In this document: positions 23,616 to 31,492 of the stretch, piece after piece
Layout of the letters: every line of letters begins with the position of its first letter
Position numbering within the stretch: position 1 is the stretch's first letter
From: Acidiferrobacteraceae bacterium
GTDB taxonomy: Bacteria > Pseudomonadota > Gammaproteobacteria > Arenicellales > UBA868
Assembly (NCBI GenBank): GCA_002726415.1
Contig: PBSU01000035.1
Coordinates: 55,261 to 89,371, forward strand
Direction: 5' to 3'
Length of the DNA stretch: 34,111 nucleotides
Translations under genes and position numbers: made by a program
Notes under the pieces: generated by a model
Told to the model about the DNA's origin: nothing
Seen by the model: the letters and a program-made list of their open reading frames with translations, nothing else
Databases searched by the model: none

Positions 23616-24009
23616 GAAATTCATTGCCGGCAGTTGCCTATGTGGGGCAGTCCGCTTTACGGTCTGCGCGCCACTGCGGCCGGTGTTGGTCTGCCATTGT
23701 TCGCAGTGTCGTAAGACTAGCGGTCACTACTGGGCGGCCACTTCAGCGCCTTGGGCTAATGTGAATATTGAGCATGATGGCGCTCTAAAATGGTTTCAGT
23801 CATCGGTACACGCTCAGAGAGGGTTCTGCCGGTACTGCGGGTCCAGCCTGTTCTGGCGGCATACAGCGCAGGATACCCTCGCTATTGCAGCCGGCGCCTT
23901 AGATGGGCCCACGGGACTACATACTCAGGCCCATATCTTTTTCACAGATGCGTCGGACTACTACCGGGTGCACCCAGATGAAGCCACGTTCGAGGGCAGT
24001 GCATACTGA
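23608..24009 (+). CDS. GFA-family (Mss4-like) zinc-binding protein
   Basis: A 133-residue protein of the GFA/CENP-V fold. The zinc-binding Cys pairs are present: GSCLCGAVRF, then CHCSQCRKTSGHYWA, then FCRYCGSSLFW. The founding member was proposed to promote formaldehyde-glutathione adduct formation, but the family is broad and most members are uncharacterised. A GTG at 23608 starts close to the first motif and overlaps the upstream stop by 8 bases; an alternative GTG at 23572 would overlap by 44. Neither has a strong ribosome site, so translational coupling is likely. Its insertion in a C1 module hints at formaldehyde or methylene-THF chemistry. Confidence 0.82.
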   Translation: MPEKFIAGSCLCGAVRFTVCAPLRPVLVCHCSQCRKTSGHYWAATSAPWANVNIEHDGALKWFQSSVHAQRGFCRYCGSSLFWRHTAQDTLAIAAGALDGPTGLHTQAHIFFTDASDYYRVHPDEATFEGSAY

Positions 24010-26036
24010 TGAACGCCCACAAAACTGAGACTTTTACTGGGGAGGCGGTGCGCGTGGTTTTCACTCCCTCGGGTCGGCGTGGCCGGGTCGAGCGAGGCAT
24101 CACGGTACTGCAGGCTGCTCGTGAACTGGGCGTCGATCTGGATTCAGTCTGCGGCGGCAGGGCAATCTGTGGTCGCTGCCAGGTGACCCTCAGTGAAGGG
24201 TCGTTTCCCAAACATGGTATTGAGTCGATCCCCCAGCACCTCTCTGAACTGGGCGAAAACGAGATAGCGTACGATGTGGCTGGCGGACTGGCCCAAGGCC
24301 GCCGACTCGGATGTTCCGCCCGACTCCTGGGTGATGCAGTAATCGATATCCCGCCTGAGAGTCAGGTCCACCGGCAGGTGGTACGTAAGCGGACCGAGGT
24401 ACACGACCTGTCCGTTAACCCCCTGGTGCACCTGCACGTGGTAGAGGTACCCGCGGCCAGCCTGCATCAAGCCGTGTCGGATCTTCGCCGTCTGGAAGAA
24501 GAGTTGGAATTCGAATGGGGTCTTACGGAACTGCGTTGTGACCCATATGTGTTGGCCAGATTGCAACTGGCGCTGCGCGAAGGCCAACGGCAGGTGACCG
24601 TTGCGGTATACCGGGAGCACGAGATTATTGCAATCTGGCCGGGTTACCACGAGACCGTACTGGGGCTGGCTGTTGATGTGGGTTCTACGACCATCGCGGC
24701 CCATCTGATCGATCTGACCAGTGGAAAAGCCCTTGCTTCTTCCGGGCAAATGAATCCTCAGATTCGGTTCGGCGAAGACCTGATGAGTCGCGTTTCCTAC
24801 ATCATGATGCATCCGGGCAGTGAGGTGGAAATGTCACGTGTGGTGCGTCAGACCCTGGCCGAGTTAGTGACCCAGGTGTGCCAGGAAGCCAGCCAGTGCG
24901 CCGACAATATCCTTGATTGCACCTTCGTGGGCAACCCTATCATGCACCATTTGCTGCTTGGGATTTCCCCGGTTGAACTGGGAGGGGCTCCGTTTGCGCT
25001 GGCGACCGATAGCGCAGTCACGTTGCCAGCACAAGAGCTTGATCTGGGAGTGAATCCGGGGGCACGCTGTTATGTATTGCCCTGTATGGCAGGCCATGTC
25101 GGTGCGGACTGCGCTGCGGTCGTACTGTCTGAGGCGCCATATCTTCGAGAGGAAATGACGCTGCTGGTCGATGTCGGCACCAATGCAGAGATTGTACTGG
25201 GTAACCGGGATCGCCTGCTGGCTGCCAGCAGCCCCACGGGCCCGGCTTTTGAAGGGGCTCAGATCAGTGGTGGCCAGCGCGCTGCCCCCGGCGCCATTGA
25301 ACGGGTACGTATTGATCGGGATACGCTGGAACCACGCTTTCGGGTGATTGGGTGTGAGTTATGGTCGGACGATCCTGATTTTGAGCAGGCGGTCGCAGCG
25401 GTGGGAATCACCGGGATTTGCGGCTCTGGCATTATCGAGGTGTTGGGTGAGATGTATCTTGCCGGTATCGTCAGCCCTGATGGCGTGATTGACGGCAGTT
25501 TGGCCGAACGATCTGACCGGATAATTGCGCAGGGTAAAACATTTGGATTTGTTCTGCATCGAGGCGAGGTGGGTGTAGCGGTGACTCAAAAAGATGTGCG
25601 TGCAATTCAACTCGCTAAGGCGGCGCTTTATGCCGGGGTGCGACTGCTGATGGACAAGCTTGGCATCGAGACTGTTGATCGCATCCGGTTGGCCGGAGCT
25701 TTTGGCTCGCACATCGATGTCAAGTACGCCATGGTGCTGGGTTTGATTCCCGACTGTAAACTCGATCGCGTGACATCGGCGGGTAACGCGGCAGGTAGTG
25801 GCGCCCATATTGCCCTGGTAGATAAGAATGCTCGAGCTGAGATCGAGCGGGAAATCCGTCGTATCGAAAAAGTCGAGACCGCCGTAGAGCCTCGCTTCCA
25901 GGAGCATTTTATTGAAGCGATGGCGATTCCCCATAAGAGTGCTCCATTTAAGTGCCTGGCCGAGACGGTGGCACTGCCGACGCCTCCTGCCGCACCCGCA
26001 TCTCGCCCCACAGGTAGCCGGCGGCGAAAAAGGTAA
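24009..26036 (+). CDS. Corrinoid reductive activator (RACo/RamQ-like, DUF4445)
   Basis: A 675-residue protein with an N-terminal 2Fe-2S ferredoxin domain joined to an ASKHA-type ATPase. Ferredoxin Cys are at 48, 54, 57 and 102 (VCGGRAICGRCQ and LGCSA). A linker leads to LAVDVGSTTIAAHLIDL, the phosphate-1 loop, with NPQIRFGEDLMSR, CTFVGNPIMHHLLLG, LLVDVGTNAEIVLG and RLAGAFGSHID. Such proteins use ATP to drive electrons to corrinoid that has slipped to the inactive Co(II) state. The ATG at 24009 overlaps the previous stop (TGATG). The C-terminal 30 residues are Pro/Arg-rich and variable. Its presence is the strongest sign that the corrinoid enzymes here operate catalytically in a catabolic C1 route. 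Confidence 0.93.
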   Translation: MNAHKTETFTGEAVRVVFTPSGRRGRVERGITVLQAARELGVDLDSVCGGRAICGRCQVTLSEGSFPKHGIESIPQHLSELGENEIAYDVAGGLAQGRRLGCSARLLGDAVIDIPPESQVHRQVVRKRTEVHDLSVNPLVHLHVVEVPAASLHQAVSDLRRLEEELEFEWGLTELRCDPYVLARLQLALREGQRQVTVAVYREHEIIAIWPGYHETVLGLAVDVGSTTIAAHLIDLTSGKALASSGQMNPQIRFGEDLMSRVSYIMMHPGSEVEMSRVVRQTLAELVTQVCQEASQCADNILDCTFVGNPIMHHLLLGISPVELGGAPFALATDSAVTLPAQELDLGVNPGARCYVLPCMAGHVGADCAAVVLSEAPYLREEMTLLVDVGTNAEIVLGNRDRLLAASSPTGPAFEGAQISGGQRAAPGAIERVRIDRDTLEPRFRVIGCELWSDDPDFEQAVAAVGITGICGSGIIEVLGEMYLAGIVSPDGVIDGSLAERSDRIIAQGKTFGFVLHRGEVGVAVTQKDVRAIQLAKAALYAGVRLLMDKLGIETVDRIRLAGAFGSHIDVKYAMVLGLIPDCKLDRVTSAGNAAGSGAHIALVDKNARAEIEREIRRIEKVETAVEPRFQEHFIEAMAIPHKSAPFKCLAETVALPTPPAAPASRPTGSRRRKR

Positions 26037-26117
26037 AGCAGGTCGCCTTGTTTGAAGGGGGCGAGATGTTTACCCTTGGGGTATACATCAGTGTCTCGGG
26101 AGGTGGGCGTTTTGATA

Positions 26118-26768
26118 ATGGATGTGATCGAGAAAGTACCCCTGTTTTCTGCCCTGGAGCCAGAGGATTTGCAGGCTGTAGCAGTTTTGGCTCGCCCCGT
26201 CACCGCGCAACGCGGGGAGATCATCATCAGCCAGGGATCGGCCGGGGATGCGCTCTACATTGTGGTCAGTGGCCGAGTTCGAGTCTACGTGGCGGATGAG
26301 GAGGGCAGGGAGATGGTGCTGGGTCTCGAAGGCCCGTATGCGATCTTCGGCGAGATTGCTATCCTCGATGGTTCGGTTCGTTCCGCATCTGTTGCCGCAA
26401 TGGAGTGTACTGAGCTTCTCAAAATCGGCGCAGCAGATTTTCTTGATCTGCTGGAAAGCAATACAAGGCTCGCCCGATCTGTAATCGGGTCGTTGGCAGG
26501 ATTGATTCGTAAACTCACTGATGCCACTCAGGGACTAGCGTTGGATAGCGTTTATCGACGTCTGGTGGCACGACTCCAGGAGCGTGTGGTCGAGGAGAAT
26601 GGATTACAAGTGATACCGGAAAGACTGACCCACCAGTTGCTTGCCGACATGATTGGCTGTTCCCGGGAGATGGTCAGCCGAATCATGAGTGATCTCGGCA
26701 AGGGTGGGTATATTCGCCTTGAAGCCGGGCGGTGGGTTATCCAGCGCAAATTGCCGGCAGACTACTGA
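26118..26768 (+). CDS. CRP/FNR-family transcriptional regulator
   Basis: A 216-residue regulator with an N-terminal cyclic-nucleotide-binding fold and a C-terminal helix-turn-helix. The sensor domain shows ISQGSAGDALYIVVSGRVRVY and FGEIAILDGSVRSAS, where the Gly-Glu and Arg-Ser residues match the cAMP pocket of CRP. The DNA-binding domain reads ADMIGCSREMVSRIMSDL; its R-E-x-x-x-R recognition helix is CRP-like, so a TGTGA-type half-site is expected. No FNR-type Cys cluster is present. The start at ATG 26118 or TTG 26112 is uncertain: GGAGG at 26099-26103 suits the TTG better. It follows the reactivator gene by 81 bases and may regulate this C1 module. Confidence 0.88.
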   Translation: MDVIEKVPLFSALEPEDLQAVAVLARPVTAQRGEIIISQGSAGDALYIVVSGRVRVYVADEEGREMVLGLEGPYAIFGEIAILDGSVRSASVAAMECTELLKIGAADFLDLLESNTRLARSVIGSLAGLIRKLTDATQGLALDSVYRRLVARLQERVVEENGLQVIPERLTHQLLADMIGCSREMVSRIMSDLGKGGYIRLEAGRWVIQRKLPADY

Positions 26769-26898
26769 GCACGAATCAAGCGATGAATAGGCAGATGACC
26801 GTTTGCGATGATCGGTGTGAGTGCTGGGCGGGCGGGTATTCCCGATAGCATATCCCGCGTTTTGAGCGAGAATGCAAGGGCACATCAAAGGGGCACCT

Positions 26899-27723
26899 AT
26901 GACGGTCGGAGTGATTCAGAAAATGCGCACCGGACTTGGACCACCGGTGACATACCAGTTGCCGATAGGGGAGAGCCTGATTGAGCTCAATACTCTGATC
27001 GGCCACGAGTTGCAGATTACGTTTGCCGGCGTGATCAACTGCCTTGCCTGTGGGCGAAAAATCACAAAAAGTTTCAACCAAGGGCATTGTTATCCGTGCT
27101 TTAAGCGTCTGGCCTCCTGCGATCAATGCATTATCAAGCCAGAGTTATGTCATCTTCATGAAGGCACCTGCCGTGAGCCTGACTGGGGTCAAAGACACTG
27201 TCTGCAGCCCCATGTGGTTTACCTCGCGAATTCCTCCGGGCTCAAGGTCGGGATCACCCGGGCGACCCAGGTACCCACCCGCTGGATCGACCAGGGGGCG
27301 ACTCAGGCTCTGCCGATCTTTAACGTCAGTGAACGGCGCATTTCAGGATTGCTGGAGGTGGCTATGCGACAGGTGGTTTCTGATCGTACTGATTGGCGCC
27401 GTATGCTTAAGGGGAGTCCCGACAAGCTTGATATGATCGGCGAACGTGATCGCCTACTGGCCCAGGCGAGCACGGCGATCGGGGAGGTTGCAAAGGTACA
27501 TCAGGATGGAGAAGTGGTTGCAGCACCGGTGATACCGGTCTGTGAGATTACGTATCCGGTACACCGCTACCCCGATAAAATCCGTGCCCACAACCTCGAC
27601 AAGACACCCCGTATTGAGGGACGCCTGTGGGGTATCAAAGGTCAATACCTGATATTGGATAGCGGCGTGCTGAATATCCGAAAGTTTGGTGGCTACCAAG
27701 TGTCGCTAGAGCATCAGACATAG
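26899..27723 (+). CDS. DUF2797 family protein
   Basis: A 274-residue cytosolic protein of the DUF2797 family. The ATG at 26899 has GGGG about 6 bases upstream; an earlier ATG at 26872 has no site. The N-terminal half holds Cys-rich blocks that look like zinc or iron-sulfur ligands: CLACGRKI, NQGHCYPCFKRLASCDQCIIKPELCH and EGTCREP. A conserved segment VYLANSSGLKVGITRATQVPTRWIDQGA follows, then a C-terminal beta domain. The KVGITR motif resembles the core of GIY-YIG-like nucleases (I infer this; residues HVVYLAN...GLKVGIT fit VYL-x-x-x-x-x-x-KVGI). The function is unknown. It converges on cbbM with only 29 bases between. Confidence 0.85.
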   Translation: MTVGVIQKMRTGLGPPVTYQLPIGESLIELNTLIGHELQITFAGVINCLACGRKITKSFNQGHCYPCFKRLASCDQCIIKPELCHLHEGTCREPDWGQRHCLQPHVVYLANSSGLKVGITRATQVPTRWIDQGATQALPIFNVSERRISGLLEVAMRQVVSDRTDWRRMLKGSPDKLDMIGERDRLLAQASTAIGEVAKVHQDGEVVAAPVIPVCEITYPVHRYPDKIRAHNLDKTPRIEGRLWGIKGQYLILDSGVLNIRKFGGYQVSLEHQT

Positions 27724-27752
27724 ATCGTTGAATCTGGCCAGAGCCTGATAGA

Positions 27753-29141
27753 TCAAGCTACTGCAATTCCCAGTTTCTCTTGCCAGCCGGGATAGAGCGC
27801 ATCGGCATCCTGCGGGAAGGATTCGAAGGCGCGGGCAAATTCCCTGTGATCCTTGGCCCACTCGACAGGGTCAGCACCGGCCAGCCAGCACTCGTAAGCC
27901 TGGCGTAGCGAAGTCGCACCCGCAGCTGGGCTGTCGATGTGTCCGTAACTACCACCCCCAGCCGTGTTGATCAGGTTGCCGTGGCCAAGGTTTTCGAAGA
28001 ATCCAGGCAGGCGGAGGGCATTCATGCCCCCGGAAACAATCGGGGTTGTCGGCTTCATTCCCAGCCACTCCTGATGATAAGCCGGGCCGGTGTAACTGTC
28101 CCGTTCAATAATGTAAGCAATAGCGCGGTCATCGCGTTCCCCCTCCATCTTGCCGTAGCCCATGGTGCCGACATGGATGCCTGAGGCACCCTGTAAGCGC
28201 GACATCTTCGCTAGCACATACGCGGTATATCCGCGTTTTGCTGATGGCGAGGTTACTGCACCATGTCCTGCCCGGTGGTAGTGCAGATACTGGTTCGGGA
28301 ACCAGCGTCGGGCCGTGGTAACCATTCCTGGCCCACCGACATAGCCGTCGACCAGGAAAGCGCAGTGGTCAGCGAACTCCCCGAATTCTGAAAGGATATA
28401 CTCGCCCCGGGCGACCATCTCATTGTGACAGTCGGCCGTAATGTTGGCAGAGAATAGTTTGGCTTGGCCGGTATCATCCTGCGCTCGAGCCATGGCATCT
28501 ACCACTAGCGGAATCACCTCTTTCATGGGCGCAAAGGTCTGGTTGCCCTGCGGTTCATCGTTTTTGATGAAATCACCACCCAGCCAAAACTGGTAGGCGG
28601 CTTGTGCGAAAGGTTTTGGTCTTAACCCAAGTTTCGGTTTGATGATTGTGCCGGCGATGTAGCCACCGTCTACGACAGGGCGTCCGAGAATCCGCCACAG
28701 ATCGGATATATCCTTAGCGGGGCCATCAAACAACTGTACAGCTCTGGGTGGCATATAGAAGTCGTACATTTTGGCGTGCTCAATATCGCCCATGCCCTGG
28801 TTGTTACCAATCGTCAGGGTCAAAAATGAGGCAATCATCATTCGACCGTCGGTGATATTCCGATCGAACAGCTCCAACGGGTAGGCGATACGCATGTCTT
28901 CGCTGACTTCGTCGATGTAATAGACCAGGGCATCAACGCCCTTGGTAAAGTCATCGGTGGTGGAGACCTCCACGTTGGTGCCGGTGGAGGATTCAGCGGC
29001 AAAATGAGCGGCGCCCTCAAGGTAGCCCGTACCGGGCCTGGGCTTCATTCGGTAGGCACAAAGTATGTGCTGGCCCTCGCTCATCAGGGTCTGCTCGTCA
29101 AGACTGAGGTCTGCGTAACGACTGGATTGATTTAAAGCCAC
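27753..29141 (-). CDS. cbbM: Ribulose-bisphosphate carboxylase, form II
   Basis: The enzyme fixes CO2 onto ribulose 1,5-bisphosphate in the Calvin cycle. The 462-residue protein is form II, a large-subunit homodimer without small subunit. All active-site residues are visible with a +2 offset from Rhodospirillum rubrum: Lys168 and Lys170 (IIKPKLG), the carbamylated Lys193 with Asp195 and Glu196 (GGDFIKNDE), His289, Lys331 (GYGKMEG) and Ser370 (VSGGMN). So it is a real RuBisCO and not a RuBisCO-like protein. It starts at GTG with GGAG eight bases upstream. No cbbR, cbbQ, cbbO or other Calvin genes are adjacent. Form II enzymes work best at high CO2 and low O2, suiting a suboxic sulfur oxidiser. 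Confidence 0.97.
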   Translation of the reverse strand: MALNQSSRYADLSLDEQTLMSEGQHILCAYRMKPRPGTGYLEGAAHFAAESSTGTNVEVSTTDDFTKGVDALVYYIDEVSEDMRIAYPLELFDRNITDGRMMIASFLTLTIGNNQGMGDIEHAKMYDFYMPPRAVQLFDGPAKDISDLWRILGRPVVDGGYIAGTIIKPKLGLRPKPFAQAAYQFWLGGDFIKNDEPQGNQTFAPMKEVIPLVVDAMARAQDDTGQAKLFSANITADCHNEMVARGEYILSEFGEFADHCAFLVDGYVGGPGMVTTARRWFPNQYLHYHRAGHGAVTSPSAKRGYTAYVLAKMSRLQGASGIHVGTMGYGKMEGERDDRAIAYIIERDSYTGPAYHQEWLGMKPTTPIVSGGMNALRLPGFFENLGHGNLINTAGGGSYGHIDSPAAGATSLRQAYECWLAGADPVEWAKDHREFARAFESFPQDADALYPGWQEKLGIAVA

Positions 29142-29254
29142 TGCCTTAGCTCCCGGGATTGTGCCGCCCTGATCTAAGCGGGTCTGACCAGCTCATTAAA
29201 GAATCTGAAGCGGCTGAGTTGATGGTCTCTAGTGGGTGAACGATAAAGTGAGAA

Positions 29255-29300
29255 AAACATAAATAAAAGTCAAATTAAATAATATTAAACATAAATAAAA
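29255..29300 (-). repeat. 14-bp direct repeats in the cbbM upstream region
   Basis: AAACATAAATAAAA occurs at 29255-29268 and 29287-29300, 32 bp apart or about three helical turns. The stretch is far richer in A and T than its neighbours. A TTGACT hexamer on the minus strand (29273-29268) lies between the repeats and may be the cbbM -35. The repeats are candidate sites for a CbbR-type or other activator. Confidence 0.5.
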
Positions 29301-29367
29301 TATTATGAATAAGTCAGTTCCGGGAATGAGTGCCGGTTGCCCTTTTTTAGCAGGGCAGGCCCCTCGC

Positions 29368-30570
29368 TCATGGACGGGATACCGGTCGGGTTATCCCCCG
29401 CTGACCCAAGATCACCTCATTACCGTGGGCGGGGTTCAGGGGAATGTTGAGTGACAGAATCAGTGACAGCCCGGCGAGAACCGCACCGACCAGGAATACG
29501 CCTGACGGTGAATTCAGCCAGAGCACGCCCAAAATGGCGGGCAGAATCACCGCGGCGATGTGATTGATCGTAAAAGCGACCCCGGCGCTGGAGGCGATAT
29601 CCGCCGGGTCGGCAATTTTCTGGAAATAGGTCTTGATGGCAATGGCCAGGGCAAAAAAGAAGTGATCGACGATGTACAACCCCGCGGCGATCTGAGCGTT
29701 GTTGACGAAAGCGTATGCAATAAAGACGATGACCAGGCCGGCGTACTCAAACACCAGGGCGGTTCGTTCACCCACGACGCCGATCAAGCGGCCGATCCTT
29801 GAGGCAAACAACGTGCTCAGTATGGCATTGATCAGGAATAAAACTGAGATAGCCGCGACGCTATAGCCAAATTTTTCAACCATCAGGAAGCCGGCAAAAA
29901 CAACAAAAATCTGGCGCCGTGCTCCGGACAGAAAAGTAAGCGCATAGTAAAGCCAGTATCGTTTTCGAAGAACCAGTTGCCGATGTTGTCGGACCTTGGC
30001 CGGGAAAAGCGGGAAGAGCCGCCAGCAGACTAGGGCGATTCCCACGGTGACGCCGCCGCCGAGGATGTAGACGGCTTTGAAGCCCAGCCCGGCAATATCA
30101 AAGGCGAGCCAGATCACGGCGAAAGTCACGATTGAGGTGAACGAACCTACGGCAATGATCTGGCCGAGCACTTCAGGGGCTTTTTCCTTATCCAGCCACT
30201 GCAGGGACAGTGAGGTCTGGATGGTTTCATAGTAGTGATAGCCCACAGACATGAGCACTGTGGTGGCGTAAAGCCCAATCACGTTCGGGAAAAACCCCGT
30301 AAGCGCCGTTCCAACCCCAAGCAGTGCCAGCGAGATCAATGCGATGGTCTGCTCACGCAGTACGAACAACAGGAAGACCACAGCAAAAGCGAGAAAGCCG
30401 GGAACTTCGCGCAGACTCTGCAGGATGCCAATCTCAGCGCCGGTGAAGGCCGCCTGCTCAATAGCAAAGTTATTCAGCAGCGCCTGCCAGGTGGCGAAGC
30501 TGAGCGGCACGGCGCCGGCCATCAGCAGCAACAGGATGTCGGGACGGTTTCGATACTTTTTCAGGTTCAC
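29368..30570 (-). CDS. MFS transporter, substrate unknown
   Basis: A 400-residue inner-membrane protein with about 12 hydrophobic segments in two halves split near residue 200 (PAKVRQHRQLVLRKRYW, a basic cytoplasmic loop). The segment ASRIGRLIGVVGERTAL resembles the MFS loop between TM2-3 and TM8-9 (G-x-x-x-D/R-R-x-G-R). No substrate-specific signature is recognised. It starts at GTG 30570 with no clear ribosome site. It is divergent from the Lut operon (139-base gap) and lies upstream of cbbM on the same strand, 226 bases away. A role in lactate or another organic acid uptake is possible from the position only. Confidence 0.8.
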   Translation of the reverse strand: MNLKKYRNRPDILLLLMAGAVPLSFATWQALLNNFAIEQAAFTGAEIGILQSLREVPGFLAFAVVFLLFVLREQTIALISLALLGVGTALTGFFPNVIGLYATTVLMSVGYHYYETIQTSLSLQWLDKEKAPEVLGQIIAVGSFTSIVTFAVIWLAFDIAGLGFKAVYILGGGVTVGIALVCWRLFPLFPAKVRQHRQLVLRKRYWLYYALTFLSGARRQIFVVFAGFLMVEKFGYSVAAISVLFLINAILSTLFASRIGRLIGVVGERTALVFEYAGLVIVFIAYAFVNNAQIAAGLYIVDHFFFALAIAIKTYFQKIADPADIASSAGVAFTINHIAAVILPAILGVLWLNSPSGVFLVGAVLAGLSLILSLNIPLNPAHGNEVILGQRGITRPVSRP

Positions 30571-30709
30571 GGATTTATTGGTCTGTCCAGCAGAAAGACC
30601 GCTGGTGAGGACTGGAGGATAGAGGCAGCGGTGTTGCCGAGCACCCCATTATGGTTAAAGGACAGCGTGGATGATACATTTCCCGTCGCCCCACTGTTGT
30701 TAAACGCTG

Positions 30710-31492
30710 ATGACTGAGCAAAAAAACACACTAACGCGCGTTGGCCTTTTTGTCACTTGCCTGGCCGACCTGATCCGCCCCAAGGTGGCCTTTGCCGCGG
30801 TGCATCTGCTGGAACAGGCGGGTTGTACTGTAACAGTGCCGCAGGCCCAGACTTGTTGTGGCCAGCCCGCATTGAACAGCGGTGACCAGGCCAGCACGCG
30901 AAAGATCGCACAAGGTGTTATCCGGGCATTCCAAGACTGTGATTACGTTGTGGCGCCCTCGGGCTCGTGTGCTGATACCCTGAGCCAGAAGTATCCTGAA
31001 CTGTTTCGTCACGATCTTGAGTGGGCTGGTCAGGCGCGGGCACTGTCTGAAAAGACTTACGAGCTCACGAGATTTCTGGTTGAGGTTATGAAGGTCGAGC
31101 GAGTGAATGCTTCGTATAGCGGAACCTGCACGTACCATGATTCGTGTTCCGGGTTGCGTGGCCTGGGCATTCATAGTCAGCCCCGCCAACTGTTATCCAG
31201 CGTTAAAGGTCTGAAACTGAAAGAAATGAGTGATGCCAATGTTTGTTGTGGCTTTGGTGGGCTGTTTAGTGTCAAGTACCCGGACATATCCGGACGTATG
31301 GTGTCGGATAAGTGCACAAATGTCGGAAACACTGATGCCGATACGCTGCTCGGTGGCGATCTTGGTTGCCTACTCAACATCGCTGGACGCCTTAGTCGGG
31401 AGGGCTCGTCCGTCAAGGTCTTGCATGTGGCTGAGGTGCTGGCGGACATGACAGACGGCCCAGCTATCGGTGAGCCGGAGGCTGAATCTTGA
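30710..31492 (+). CDS. lutA: LutA/LldE-type CCG-domain iron-sulfur subunit
   Basis: A 260-residue subunit of the LutABC complex, which oxidises L-lactate to pyruvate in many bacteria. It contains two CCG (Cys-rich) domains of the heterodisulfide-reductase type. The first has Cys17, Cys49-Cys50 (TCCGQPALNSG) and Cys86 (PSGSC). The second has Cys139 (GTCTYHDSC) and Cys178-Cys179 (VCCGFGG). Such domains bind iron-sulfur clusters. The start is the only ATG and has no evident Shine-Dalgarno. The next gene overlaps it by 4 bases with a TTG start. LutA relatives also occur in glycolate oxidase and HdrB-like complexes, but the LutB and LutC partners settle the call. Confidence 0.9.
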   Translation: MTEQKNTLTRVGLFVTCLADLIRPKVAFAAVHLLEQAGCTVTVPQAQTCCGQPALNSGDQASTRKIAQGVIRAFQDCDYVVAPSGSCADTLSQKYPELFRHDLEWAGQARALSEKTYELTRFLVEVMKVERVNASYSGTCTYHDSCSGLRGLGIHSQPRQLLSSVKGLKLKEMSDANVCCGFGGLFSVKYPDISGRMVSDKCTNVGNTDADTLLGGDLGCLLNIAGRLSREGSSVKVLHVAEVLADMTDGPAIGEPEAES

